A stretch of DNA of 9,718 nucleotides from Candidatus Gastranaerophilales bacterium (GCA_944323495.1 CALUSZ010000085.1:1-9718), one strand, 5' to 3'. Shown: positions 1 through 7,023, counted from the first letter of the stretch. Notes: generated from the letters alone by a model not told the origin. A program made the numbers and translations.

Positions 1-53
1 AGCTTACAGACGGTAAGTTTCAGGAAATTTTAATCGGTGATATTTTAAATTAA
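1..53 (+). CDS. 3' end of an unidentified upstream gene (partial)
   Basis: An open frame enters from the left edge (first full codon at 3) and ends at TAA 51-53, giving the C-terminal residues LTDGKFQEILIGDILN. The stop lies 21 bp before the start of the decarboxylase alpha gene on the same strand, and there is no terminator hairpin in the gap. It is therefore probably the preceding member of the same operon. Sixteen residues are too few to name a family. In such operons this position is sometimes held by a small gamma subunit or another carboxylase component, but nothing visible here supports either choice. It is called a gene because of the tight spacing and shared direction, not because of homology. 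Confidence 0.5.
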   Translation, partial: LTDGKFQEILIGDILN

Positions 54-74
54 AAAACAAAGAGAGGAATAAAA

Positions 75-1862
75 ATGACAAAAAAACTTATTAAAGTAAT
101 GGACACATCATTCAGAGACGGATTTCAGTCTGTCTATGGCGCAAGGGTTTTTGTAGAGGACTTTTTACCAGCGCTTAAATCCGCAGTTGATGCAGGTATC
201 AAACATTTTGAGACCGCAGGCGGAGCAAGATTTCAATCACCGATATTCTATTGTAACGAAAATGCTTTTGAAACTATGGATAAAATCAGAGAAGCTGTAG
301 GCCCTGATATTAATCTTCAATCTCTTGCAAGAGGGGTAAATGTTGTAGGGCTTGATTCACAGCCAAGAGATATGATTAATTTGCATGCAAAATTGTTTAA
401 AAAGCACGGCGTGACTACAATTAGAAACTTTGACGCATTAAATGACGTTAATAACCTTATTTATTCCGGTCAATGCATTAAAGATAACGGTCTAAAGCAC
501 GAGGTTACTATTACAATGATGGAGCTTCCAATCGGTTGTACAGGCGCTCATGACGCTGCTTTCTATGAAAGAGTATTGAGAAGTATTTTAGATGCTGGAA
601 TTCCTTTTGACAGCATTGCTTTTAAAGACGCGTCAGGGACTTCTGCCCCAAGAAAAGTTTATGAAACAATCAAACGTACAAGAGAAATATTAGGTGCTGA
701 TGCTCATATAAGATTCCACTCTCACGAGACGGCAGGAACAGGGCTTGCTGCATACTTAGCTGCACTTGAAGGCGGAGCTGATGGAATTGATTTAGCGATG
801 AAACCGGTATCAGGTGGAACCGCACAGCCTGATATTGTTTCTATGTGGCATGCGCTAAAAGGTACGGAATACGATTTAGGAATTGATATTAATAAAATCT
901 TAGAGACGGAAGAAATATTCAAAGAATGTATGAAAGATTACTTCCTGCCTCCTGAGGCTTTGGCAGTTAATCCTATGATTATATCTTCACCGCTTCCGGG
1001 CGGAGCATTAACTGCTAATACTCAAATGATGCGTGACAACGGAGTTATGGACAAATTCCCGGAAGTTGTTGCTGCTATGAAAGAAGTTGTTGAAAAAGGC
1101 GGATTTGCAACATCTGTAACCCCTGTTTCACAATTCTATTTCCAGCAAGCATTCAATAACGTAATGTTTGGAAACTGGAAAAAAATTGCTGAAGGTTACG
1201 GAAAAATGGTTCTTGGGTATTTCGGGAAAACTCCTTGCGAAGCTGATCCTGAAATTATTAAGATTGCTGAAGAACAATTAGGCTTGCAGCCGACAACAGA
1301 GCTTGTTGTTGATTTGAATGACAAGGATCCGAATAAAGGAATAAAGGCGGCAACAAAAATGCTTGAAGACGCAGGTATAGAAGTCAATGAAGAAAATATA
1401 TTTATAGCAGGAGCCTGCAAAGAAAAGGGTATCATGTTCCTTCAAGGTAAAGGCCAAATCGGGGTTCGTAAGAATGAACCTGCAAAAACAACTGCTTCAA
1501 CTGGAAAAGGAAATGAATATACTGTTCAGGTTAACGGAAAAGCTTATGCGGTTAAACTTGAAGGCGGAAAAGCTTCTGTAAACGGCAAAACTTACGATAT
1601 TTCTGTCAAAGAAGGTATTGAAGCTAAAGCTCAAACCTCATCAGGAGCAGGAGAAGAAGTTAAAGCCGGTGTTCCGGGGAATGTTCTAAGAATTGAGGCT
1701 GCAGCAGGAACGACAGTTGCTGAAGGTGATGTAATACTTGTATTGGAAGCAATGAAAATGGAAATTGAAGTTAAATCGCCAAAAGCCGGAGTTGTTCAGG
1801 CGATTTCAGTTTCACAAGGTGATAAAGTAGTAACAGGACAAACACTTGCAATAGTAGGTTAG
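75..1862 (+). CDS. oadA: Biotin-dependent decarboxylase alpha subunit with fused biotinyl domain (oxaloacetate decarboxylase/pyruvate carboxylase B type)
   Basis: This 595-residue cytoplasmic subunit would transfer CO2 from oxaloacetate (or a related acid) to its own biotin. The carboxyltransferase TIM barrel spans about residues 5-290. D10, in [12 protein letters not shown], and H215/H217, in RFHSHE, fit the metal ligands of the family. K184 in KDASG fits the carbamylated lysine, and SGGTAQP (246-252) is the conserved substrate loop. The conserved PYC/OADA domain follows to about 460, then a Gly/Ala/Thr-rich linker, then a biotinyl domain (about 530-595) with EAMKME, whose K561 is the biotinylation site. 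The start has an AGAGAGGA Shine-Dalgarno a few bases upstream. The signature motifs differ from the classical DTTLRDAHQS and ECWGGATFD (here [12 protein letters not shown], 45-56), so this is a divergent lineage. The beta subunit gene follows after 13 bp. The exact substrate is inferred from the beta-subunit neighbour. Confidence 0.9.
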   Translation: MTKKLIKVMDTSFRDGFQSVYGARVFVEDFLPALKSAVDAGIKHFETAGGARFQSPIFYCNENAFETMDKIREAVGPDINLQSLARGVNVVGLDSQPRDMINLHAKLFKKHGVTTIRNFDALNDVNNLIYSGQCIKDNGLKHEVTITMMELPIGCTGAHDAAFYERVLRSILDAGIPFDSIAFKDASGTSAPRKVYETIKRTREILGADAHIRFHSHETAGTGLAAYLAALEGGADGIDLAMKPVSGGTAQPDIVSMWHALKGTEYDLGIDINKILETEEIFKECMKDYFLPPEALAVNPMIISSPLPGGALTANTQMMRDNGVMDKFPEVVAAMKEVVEKGGFATSVTPVSQFYFQQAFNNVMFGNWKKIAEGYGKMVLGYFGKTPCEADPEIIKIAEEQLGLQPTTELVVDLNDKDPNKGIKAATKMLEDAGIEVNEENIFIAGACKEKGIMFLQGKGQIGVRKNEPAKTTASTGKGNEYTVQVNGKAYAVKLEGGKASVNGKTYDISVKEGIEAKAQTSSGAGEEVKAGVPGNVLRIEAAAGTTVAEGDVILVLEAMKMEIEVKSPKAGVVQAISVSQGDKVVTGQTLAIVG

Positions 1863-1875
1863 AAGGAGAAAATTA

Positions 1876-3051
1876 ATGAATATTACAGAAGGTCTAAATA
1901 CTCTTTGGCATTCTACCGGTATAATGAATTTTGTAAGACCGGAAGACCCTGCTATTACAAATGTTTTTGAGCAATTCCTGCATATGCACGGATATTGGAT
2001 TATGATTCTTGTTTGCTTATTCCTCCTATGGCTAGGAATAAAAAAACAGTTTGAACCTCTGCTTTTGGTTCCAATTGCATTTGGCGGCTTATTGTCAAAT
2101 ATTCCAATATGCGATATCGCAGGAACAAACGGTTTTTTAGGAATTATATACGAAGCCGGTATTCATAAAGGGCTGTTTCCTTTAATAATTTTCATGGGAG
2201 TTGGCGCAATGACAGACTTTGGACCGTTAATTGCAAACCCTAAAATGGCTCTTTTAGGCGGAGCAGCTCAATTCGGAATATTCGGAGCACTGCTTATGGC
2301 TCTTTGTATTTTCGGGTTTACCTTACCTCAATCAGCAGCAATTGGTATTATAGGCGGAGCTGACGGGCCGACGTCAATATTTGTAACATCAAGGCTTGCT
2401 CCAGAGCTTTTGGGCGCAATTGCAGTTGCTGCATATTCTTATATGGCTCTTGTACCGGTCATTCAGCCGCCTATTATGAAGCTTCTTACAACAAAAGAAG
2501 AGAGAAAAATTCAGATGACACAGTTAAGAGAAGTAACAAAGAGAGAAAAAATTGTATTTCCGCTCCTTGTACTGCTTTTATGTGTAATACTTCTGCCCGA
2601 TGCTTGCCCGCTTATCGGAGCATTAACTTTCGGGAACTTATGCAAGGAATGCGGAGTTGTTGAAAGACTTTCGGATACAATGCAAAATGCTTTAATAAAT
2701 ATTGTAACAATATTCTTGGGGCTTTCTGTCGGCTCAAAATTATCAGCAGACCAGTTTTTGACGATTCAAACACTGTTTATTCTGATACTCGGTATCATAG
2801 CATTCTCTCTTGCAACAGCAGGCGGGGTCATTATGGCAAAGATTATGAACTTATTTTCTAAAGAAAAAATCAATCCGCTTATCGGTTCAGCCGGTGTTTC
2901 AGCTGTTCCTATGGCAGCAAGGGTTTCTAATAAAGTTGGTCTGGAAGCTAATCCGCAAAACTTCCTCCTTATGCACGCAATGGGTCCGAATGTAGCCGGA
3001 GTAATAGGTTCAGCCGTAGCAGCTGGAGTTTTATTAGCTCTTTGCCACTAA
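1876..3051 (+). CDS. oadB: Na+-transporting oxaloacetate decarboxylase beta subunit
   Basis: This 391-residue polytopic inner-membrane protein decarboxylates the carboxybiotin delivered by the alpha subunit and couples this to Na+ export. It shows the family signatures in order: [17 protein letters not shown] (about 106-122), [10 protein letters not shown] (160-169) with D163 matching the essential membrane aspartate, an extended hydrophobic middle, and the C-terminal [18 protein letters not shown] and [19 protein letters not shown] stretches that form the second Na+ site region. Its length is normal for the family. The start is fixed by an ideal AAGGAG Shine-Dalgarno 7 nt before ATG, and it lies 13 bp after the alpha stop, so the two genes are surely cotranscribed. 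A rho-independent terminator begins 6 bp after the stop. No gamma subunit gene follows, and the partial gene at the window start is the only local candidate. The paralogous methylmalonyl-CoA or glutaconyl-CoA decarboxylase beta subunits look similar, so the substrate depends on the alpha partner. Confidence 0.93.
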   Translation: MNITEGLNTLWHSTGIMNFVRPEDPAITNVFEQFLHMHGYWIMILVCLFLLWLGIKKQFEPLLLVPIAFGGLLSNIPICDIAGTNGFLGIIYEAGIHKGLFPLIIFMGVGAMTDFGPLIANPKMALLGGAAQFGIFGALLMALCIFGFTLPQSAAIGIIGGADGPTSIFVTSRLAPELLGAIAVAAYSYMALVPVIQPPIMKLLTTKEERKIQMTQLREVTKREKIVFPLLVLLLCVILLPDACPLIGALTFGNLCKECGVVERLSDTMQNALINIVTIFLGLSVGSKLSADQFLTIQTLFILILGIIAFSLATAGGVIMAKIMNLFSKEKINPLIGSAGVSAVPMAARVSNKVGLEANPQNFLLMHAMGPNVAGVIGSAVAAGVLLALCH

Positions 3052-3057
3052 AAATTT

Positions 3058-3093
3058 AAAAATGCGCGCAATTAGATTTTGCGCGCATTTTTT
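3058..3093. terminator. Bidirectional rho-independent terminator
   Basis: Two perfect 14-base arms, AAAAATGCGCGCAA (3058-3071) and its complement (3079-3092), flank a 7-nt loop. The GCGCGC core is strong, and a T6 run (3088-3093) provides the U-tract for the + strand. The A5 at 3058-3062 does the same for the - strand. It closes the decarboxylase operon. It also lies across the stop codon (3072-3074) and the last codons of the convergent 93-residue gene, so it can serve both transcripts. Confidence 0.92.
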
Positions 3094-3353
3094 ATATATG
3101 ATAAAAGCGAATCCTTTGGAATTTTCTCCCCTTCAAACATTTCATACTGAAAACTTCCGATTTTCGCTAATTTTCGCATAAAACCTATGTCTTTTTTATC
3201 GGGAATTGATACAACTGCAAAGCTGTCTTTCCCTTTTGTTACAACTCCATTAAAAGAAGATACCAAATTCTTAAGCTGTAATTTTTTTGTATTATTTATC
3301 CCCCACTGTGACATTGGTATTTTATAAGTCGAACCAAATGTTATATTATTCAT
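3072..3353 (-). CDS. Orphan 93-residue protein of unknown function
   Basis: I do not recognise this protein. It begins MNNITFGSTYKIPMSQWGIN and reads as a small, soluble, mixed alpha/beta, mildly basic protein. It has alternating hydrophobic strands (FAVVSIPD at about residues 43-50) and no signal peptide or transmembrane segment. The frame stays open to a TTG at 3366-3368, but the ATG at 3351-3353 is preferred because GGAGG sits 4 nt before it and would otherwise fall inside the coding sequence. The final codons (NARKI and stop) lie within the GCGCGC terminator stem. The gene is divergent from the GNAT gene and convergent with the decarboxylase operon, so it is probably monocistronic. The short FG-containing N-terminus is reminiscent of small proteins in gut Gastranaerophilales, which is a weak recollection. 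It is very likely a real gene because of the Shine-Dalgarno and the terminator. Confidence 0.7.
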   Translation of the reverse strand: MNNITFGSTYKIPMSQWGINNTKKLQLKNLVSSFNGVVTKGKDSFAVVSIPDKKDIGFMRKLAKIGSFQYEMFEGEKIPKDSLLSYIKNARKI

Positions 3354-3363
3354 AAAACCTCCA

Positions 3364-3382
3364 TACAAGATTAAACCTTGTA
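3364..3382. repeat. Small inverted repeat TACAAG-N7-CTTGTA, possible operator
   Basis: Perfect 6-bp arms, TACAAG (3364-3369) and CTTGTA (3377-3382), are separated by 7 bp. They lie in the gap between the 93-residue gene and the GNAT gene, just upstream of the GGAGG ribosome binding site of the former. The spacing fits a dimeric regulator site or a short mRNA hairpin in the 93-residue gene's leader. Arms this short in AT-rich DNA could be chance. Confidence 0.25.
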
Positions 3383-3402
3383 AAAATAATATTTGCTATT
3401 TG

Positions 3403-3411
3403 TGATAAAAT
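3403..3411 (+). promoter_or_regulatory. Extended -10 promoter of the GNAT gene, giving a leaderless mRNA
   Basis: TG-A-TAAAAT (TG at 3403-3404, TAAAAT at 3406-3411) is a good extended -10 element. Six bases (TTTATT) separate it from the ATG at 3418, so the expected transcription start falls on or next to that ATG. No Shine-Dalgarno sequence precedes the ATG, which agrees with leaderless translation. No convincing -35 box is visible, as expected for an extended -10. The -10 lies in a perfect 12-bp palindrome (3405-3416), so TAAAAT also appears on the - strand, where it could serve the divergent 93-residue gene. Confidence 0.6.
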
Positions 3412-3417
3412 TTTATT

Positions 3418-3894
3418 ATGGAACTAGAAAAAGTTAATGATATTAAGCGTTTAGCGGATTTAGCTTATGAAATCTGGCACGAATATTGGCCTTGCTTATT
3501 AACGGACGCCCAGATTGATTATATGGTAGATAAATTCCAGTCAGAAAAGGCTATTATAGAACAGATTCAAAACCAGAATTATACATATTATTTTTTAATC
3601 CAAGATGGTAAAATTGCAGGATATACAGGAGTCGCGCCAAAAGAGGATTACTTATTTTTATCAAAATTGTATTTAAAAAAAGATTTTAGACATAAAGGGC
3701 TCGGAGAAAAAGCTTTTGATAAAATCAAAAATTTAGGTTTCAAAAAAATCAGGCTCACAGTCAATAAACATAATACAAGTGCATACAACGCCTATATAAA
3801 ATATGGCTTTAAAGTGATTGACAGCGTCGTAACAGACATCGGAAACAACTTTGTTATGGACGATTTTATTATGGAGTTCACTTACCCGGTGTAA
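3418..3894 (+). CDS. GNAT-family N-acetyltransferase
   Basis: This 158-residue cytoplasmic protein should transfer an acetyl group from acetyl-CoA to an amine on a small molecule or protein. The GNAT core is clear: a central strand FLSKLYL, then the acetyl-CoA pyrophosphate loop RHKGLG (91-96), then NKHNTSAYNAYIKYGFKV (116-133), the motif B helix and strand with the usual tyrosine near the end. The N-terminal helix with IWHEYWP, and the C-terminal GNNFVMDDFIMEF, match a common subgroup of single-domain GNATs often annotated only generically. The substrate cannot be told from sequence. The start codon is the ATG placed 6 nt after a -10 box with no ribosome binding site. The last 17 bp overlap the 3' end of the SPFH gene on the opposite strand. 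Confidence 0.88.
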   Translation: MELEKVNDIKRLADLAYEIWHEYWPCLLTDAQIDYMVDKFQSEKAIIEQIQNQNYTYYFLIQDGKIAGYTGVAPKEDYLFLSKLYLKKDFRHKGLGEKAFDKIKNLGFKKIRLTVNKHNTSAYNAYIKYGFKVIDSVVTDIGNNFVMDDFIMEFTYPV

Positions 3895-4669
3895 CATTAA
3901 TAAACGGCATTGTCCCACCAAGCATATACTGCGGCATTTTGCCGTCCCATTTTTGTACGGCCTCATACTGAACCAATGATTTATTCTGGCTTAAAGCGCG
4001 GGCACGTATTGCCATTGATTTAGCCTCAGCTTCCGCAGCTATAACCTTTTGTTTAGCTTCTTCCTCGACCTGAACTGTTTTATTTTTAGCCTTTAGAGCT
4101 TCTTGTTCAGCCGTTACCTTACTCTCAATTGCTCGTTCAAAAACATCAGAGTAATTAATTTCAGTCATCTGAAAATCAGTTACATTAATATAATTATCAT
4201 TAAGCTGAGCTTGGAGCTTAAACAAAATATCACCTGTTGCTTTTTCTCTGTTTGCAATCAAATCTTGTGCATTCCACTTACCAATAATATCTTTTATCGT
4301 TCCTTCAACAACAGGAGTCAAAATTGTACTTACATAATCCATTCCGACCTCCTGGAATAATTTATTAACTTTATCCGGCTGAACATTGTAATTGATAACA
4401 TAGGTAATTCTAGCCTGTTGAATATCTTTTGTATAAACAGAGGTGGTTAATGTATTTTTTTGAGTCTTTACGTTCATCGTTTTAAATTTTTGTACAAATG
4501 GAAAAATCAAATGCAGTCCCTCGCCGTAACTTTCCGGTTCAACTTCTCCAAGTCTTATTTTAATCCCCCTCTCTCCGGGACCAACCATTACAAATGGATT
4601 ACACATCACAAGAAAACATACAAGGAGACATAATACTAAAACCGGCATTCCAAATAACTTTTTATCCAT
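3878..4669 (-). CDS. Membrane-anchored SPFH/prohibitin-like protein
   Basis: This 263-residue protein has one N-terminal transmembrane segment (about 7-28), an SPFH/Band 7 domain (about 28-185) opening with VGPGERGIKIRLGEVE, and a charged Ala/Glu/Lys coiled coil (about 180-230). It ends with the prohibitin-like YEAVQKWDGKMPQYMLGG and FINV. Such proteins form large ring or cage oligomers on the membrane and organise lipids or hold membrane proteases such as FtsH. The domain should face the periplasm or cytoplasm according to family orientation, which cannot be read here. It resembles eukaryotic-type prohibitin more than HflK or HflC, and no hflK partner is adjacent. The start is supported by AGAGAGGA upstream of the ATG at 4667-4669. 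The gene follows the 63-residue membrane protein by 12 bp, so the two are cotranscribed. Its 3' end overlaps the GNAT gene antisense, and no terminator hairpin is visible. Confidence 0.88.
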   Translation of the reverse strand: MDKKLFGMPVLVLCLLVCFLVMCNPFVMVGPGERGIKIRLGEVEPESYGEGLHLIFPFVQKFKTMNVKTQKNTLTTSVYTKDIQQARITYVINYNVQPDKVNKLFQEVGMDYVSTILTPVVEGTIKDIIGKWNAQDLIANREKATGDILFKLQAQLNDNYINVTDFQMTEINYSDVFERAIESKVTAEQEALKAKNKTVQVEEEAKQKVIAAEAEAKSMAIRARALSQNKSLVQYEAVQKWDGKMPQYMLGGTMPFINVTPGK

Positions 4670-4681
4670 TATAAATCCTCT

Positions 4682-4873
4682 CTACCTTAAACCTATTAAT
4701 GCTAATGCTACATATAAAGCAGCCACTAAAAATACAAATACACCAAATAAAACAAGAATTTGCTTTCCGTATTTTTGATATAGATTTTCACCGGTTATAT
4801 AACACATGGTCAAAATGCATAAATTGACTAATATAATCAGTGACAAAAATAATAATAGTACTCTTAAAACCAT
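4682..4873 (-). CDS. Small two-helix membrane protein of unknown function
   Basis: This 63-residue protein is almost entirely two hydrophobic helices (about 3-27 and 38-61), joined by a short polar loop containing GENLYQKYGKQ. I do not recognise a family. The ATG at 4871-4873 is preceded by AGAGGA at normal spacing and by a TATAAT box, so it looks like the first gene of a short operon. The SPFH/prohibitin gene starts 12 bp after its stop. By analogy with small membrane proteins encoded beside SPFH genes (for example NfeD-like partners), it could be a membrane partner or regulator of the SPFH assembly, but it lacks any NfeD OB-fold and this is inference only. Membrane prediction is secure; function is not. 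Confidence 0.72.
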   Translation of the reverse strand: MVLRVLLLFLSLIILVNLCILTMCYITGENLYQKYGKQILVLFGVFVFLVAALYVALALIGLR

Positions 4874-4894
4874 TAGTATCCTCTTTTGATTTTT

Positions 4895-4900
4895 ATTATA
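4895..4900 (-). promoter_or_regulatory. -10 box of the small membrane protein/SPFH operon
   Basis: A consensus TATAAT lies on the - strand 21 bp before the ATG at 4873. It predicts a leader of roughly 15 nt that carries the AGAGGA ribosome binding site. No good -35 match is found at 16-18 bp spacing, so strength is uncertain. It falls in the 44-bp gap after the glycosyltransferase stop, where no terminator is visible, so read-through from the upstream operon is also possible. Confidence 0.5.
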
Positions 4901-4917
4901 AATTAGAATAAAGAGTT

Positions 4918-6141
4918 TTATATCGTATGCATAGAGTATTTACTTTTTTCTTCTATAAAATCTAAAATCTCGTTTGCACAAGTTTCCCAGCTAAATTTTT
5001 TTGCTCTAATGATTCCTCTCTCCCTGCACAATTCTCTATAAAAAGTATCAAAATACATTTTTTTATATGCTTCAATCAGTTCTTCATCGTCTTCAGGGTT
5101 TATCTGAATACCGGCATCTCCTATTACTTCAGGAAGAGATGACCTATTTGACGTTATAACAGGACACCCGCACTTCATCGCCTCTAAAACAGGCAAGCCA
5201 AAACCTTCGTACAAAGAGGGGTAAATGAACATTAAAGCGTTTGAATATAACTCGGGTAACTCTTCATCTTTTACATAACCTTTAAAAATTATTTTCGATT
5301 TATCAAAATTACCGATTGCTTGATATAGCTCGTTTTCAAACTTTTTCCAAATCCCGCCTCCGAGTACAAGATACAAATCATCTATTTTATATCTATTTAT
5401 AAATTCAAAGAAATTTTTGATAGCAAAAATCAGATTTTTTCGCTTTCCAAGTGTACAGAGAGAGAAAACATACTTAAACTCTGCTATTTTATCTACGGGC
5501 TTAAAATTATCATTTACCCCTAAATATGTAGTTTTGATATTTTCCGGATTCACCTGCGGAAAATATTTTAAAATATCATCTCTTGTATTTTCAGAATTTG
5601 TTATATAAAAATCTTTATCATTAATTGAATTATAAATACTCCAGCACCACAAACGCGGATTTTTAGGTATTCCACCGGCTTCCAAAAGCGGAATGATATC
5701 ATGAAGCATCCTAAGGCGCAACAAATCCGCATTTTCTATCTCTTTAGACGGTGCTGAAAAGGGAGAAAAATATATACCATAATCCTTTAAAATCTCTTTA
5801 TTATGTTTATTTTCTCTATATAACAAGTTTTCATAATATCTAGATAAACTTAAAACACCGTATTTAACTTTATTATTAGCATTCCTAACTACATAATTAA
5901 GCCACCCCCAGAACTTGTTTATTATTGAACACTCTTCTACCAGCCCAATACCATCAAACTCTGTGGATTTAGACATAAGCTCTTTCATAAAATAATAACG
6001 TTTAAAATTACAAACAAATACAATATCGCACTTTTTTCTTAACTCACGGAAAAGATTTAGTGCAACGAAAAAAACTCCGGCCCTATGCCCTGATTCATCC
6101 TGATAATAAGATAGCTCTGTTGCATCAAATAGAAGCTTCAC
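4918..6141 (-). CDS. GT4-family glycosyltransferase (GT-B fold)
   Basis: This 407-residue protein resembles mannosyl- and other hexosyltransferases of surface polysaccharide pathways. They transfer a sugar from a nucleotide donor to a growing glycan at the cytoplasmic face of the membrane. The N-terminal Rossmann half opens with MKLLFDATELS. The C-terminal half holds the donor site: LGKRKNL (231-237), FKGYVKDEELPELYSNA (286-302), and YPSLYEGFGLPVLEAM (307-322) with the E-x7-E pair E312/E320, then CGCPVITS and LPEVIGDAGI. The length is typical for the family. Translation starts at a GTG (6139-6141) that overlaps the TGA of the preceding GT2 gene as GTGA, implying translational coupling; an AGGAG lies about 12 nt upstream. 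Donor and acceptor cannot be deduced. No terminator hairpin follows the stop. Confidence 0.9.
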   Translation of the reverse strand: MKLLFDATELSYYQDESGHRAGVFFVALNLFRELRKKCDIVFVCNFKRYYFMKELMSKSTEFDGIGLVEECSIINKFWGWLNYVVRNANNKVKYGVLSLSRYYENLLYRENKHNKEILKDYGIYFSPFSAPSKEIENADLLRLRMLHDIIPLLEAGGIPKNPRLWCWSIYNSINDKDFYITNSENTRDDILKYFPQVNPENIKTTYLGVNDNFKPVDKIAEFKYVFSLCTLGKRKNLIFAIKNFFEFINRYKIDDLYLVLGGGIWKKFENELYQAIGNFDKSKIIFKGYVKDEELPELYSNALMFIYPSLYEGFGLPVLEAMKCGCPVITSNRSSLPEVIGDAGIQINPEDDEELIEAYKKMYFDTFYRELCRERGIIRAKKFSWETCANEILDFIEEKSKYSMHTI

Positions 6142-6977
6142 AATTTTTTTATACTCCTCTTAATTTTGTTTATCCTATTCCTTATTTTTCGTCCCAAAAT
6201 ATAAAACATATAAATCTGTTTAAGAGGAAACCTCCTAAAGTCTTCCGTAATCCGTTTGAACACATCTCTTTCTCTGCCTGAAATAGATAAATATTCTCCG
6301 AATGGACATTTGCTTATATAATAAGCCCTGTTTCTATCATAATTCTCATTATGCTCTACTGAAGTTATAGAACCAAAATGATAAAAACAGACGTTATTTG
6401 CGACATAAACACCATATCCGGCAAGTATAGCCCTATACTTTATATCATTATCTTCAAAAAATGCAGGAGTGTACATTTCATCAAAAACACCTATATTATC
6501 TAACACCTCTCGTTTTGTAATAACACAGGAAAAAACACATTCATCAAAACTCTTTTCGTAATCACATTTATATATATTTTTATAAAATTTTAAATATTTA
6601 TACTCATTGGTATCATCATAATGAGGATTAACATGCCTTGGAGAAACAAAAGCAGCTCTTTCGTTTTCAAACACATTCTCTACTTCTTCAAACCACTTAG
6701 GGTAAAGCAAAACATCATTGTTTAAAAATCCAATATATTCCCCTTCTGCAATACTAATCCCCTGATTATTACCCTTTGAAAAGCCTAAATTTTCACCATT
6801 CAAAATCAGCTTTATACCGTTCAAACTCTTCAAATATTCAACAGTTCCATCTGTTGAGCCATTATCAACAATTATAAGCTCAAAATCTTTCGTATATTTA
6901 TATAAGCTTTCAATAAATTTTTTTGTATAATCCAGATGATTATATGTTAAAGTTATTATGCTCAATTTCATAGCCAT
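6138..6977 (-). CDS. GT2-family glycosyltransferase, rhamnosyltransferase-like
   Basis: This 279-residue GT-A fold enzyme has LSIITLTYNHLDYTKKFIES (5-24), IIVDNGSTDGT (35-45), ENLGFSKGNNQGI (62-74), and FLNNDV (84-89) as the metal/nucleotide-binding DXD equivalent. FFEDNDIKYR (173-182) supplies the catalytic acidic residues, followed by H200. NND in place of DXD is common in the rhamnosyl- and galactosyl-transferase branch of GT2. The C-terminal 25 or so residues are strongly basic (GRKIRNRINKIKRSIKKL), suggesting peripheral attachment to the inner membrane. ATG at 6975-6977 or the second ATG at 6969-6971 could be used; both lie just downstream of a - strand TAAAAT box and neither has a clear Shine-Dalgarno. 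It is the first gene of a coupled pair with the GT4 gene. Confidence 0.9.
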   Translation of the reverse strand: MAMKLSIITLTYNHLDYTKKFIESLYKYTKDFELIIVDNGSTDGTVEYLKSLNGIKLILNGENLGFSKGNNQGISIAEGEYIGFLNNDVLLYPKWFEEVENVFENERAAFVSPRHVNPHYDDTNEYKYLKFYKNIYKCDYEKSFDECVFSCVITKREVLDNIGVFDEMYTPAFFEDNDIKYRAILAGYGVYVANNVCFYHFGSITSVEHNENYDRNRAYYISKCPFGEYLSISGRERDVFKRITEDFRRFPLKQIYMFYILGRKIRNRINKIKRSIKKL

Positions 6978-6986
6978 TATGTTTTA

Positions 6987-7017
6987 ATTTTACCTCAAAT
7001 GAAATTTAAGGTAAAAT
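6987..7017. promoter_or_regulatory. Palindromic bidirectional promoter between two glycosyltransferase genes
   Basis: Two 14-base arms, ATTTTACCTCAAAT (6987-7000) and ATTTAAGGTAAAAT (7004-7017), form an inverted repeat with one mismatch around a GAA centre. They fill most of the 46-bp gap between divergent genes. On the + strand the site reads TTTACC (6989-6994), a 17-bp spacer, then TAAAAT (7012-7017), with 6 nt to the ATG at 7024. On the - strand the same boxes occur at mirror positions (TTTACC 7015-7010, TAAAAT 6992-6987), with 9 nt to the ATG at 6977. Each -10 overlaps the opposing -35, so polymerases should exclude each other. Alternatively, or in addition, the palindrome could be an operator for a dimeric regulator. 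Confidence 0.65.
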
Positions 7018-7023
7018 CTTTTT

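Noticed and set aside
3354..3368. Extension of the 93-residue protein to a TTG at 3368 (98 residues)
   Set aside because: The extension would translate through the GGAGG ribosome binding site that correctly positions the ATG at 3353.
3932..3954. CGGCA-TTT-TGCCG hairpin followed by a T5 run, as a terminator for the GNAT gene
   Set aside because: The stem is only 5 bp, the T-run is separated from it by several bases (TCCCA), and the sequence is fully explained as SPFH coding on the other strand.
4103..4360. 85-residue frame on the + strand
   Set aside because: It lies wholly antisense to the well-supported SPFH coding region, has no ribosome binding site and shows low-complexity Asn/Ile/Ser composition typical of a shadow frame.
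4874..4917. CTCTTT/AAAGAG repeat in the gap after the GT4 gene as a terminator
   Set aside because: The loop is very long and the stem short; the gap is better explained by the TATAAT promoter and ribosome binding site.
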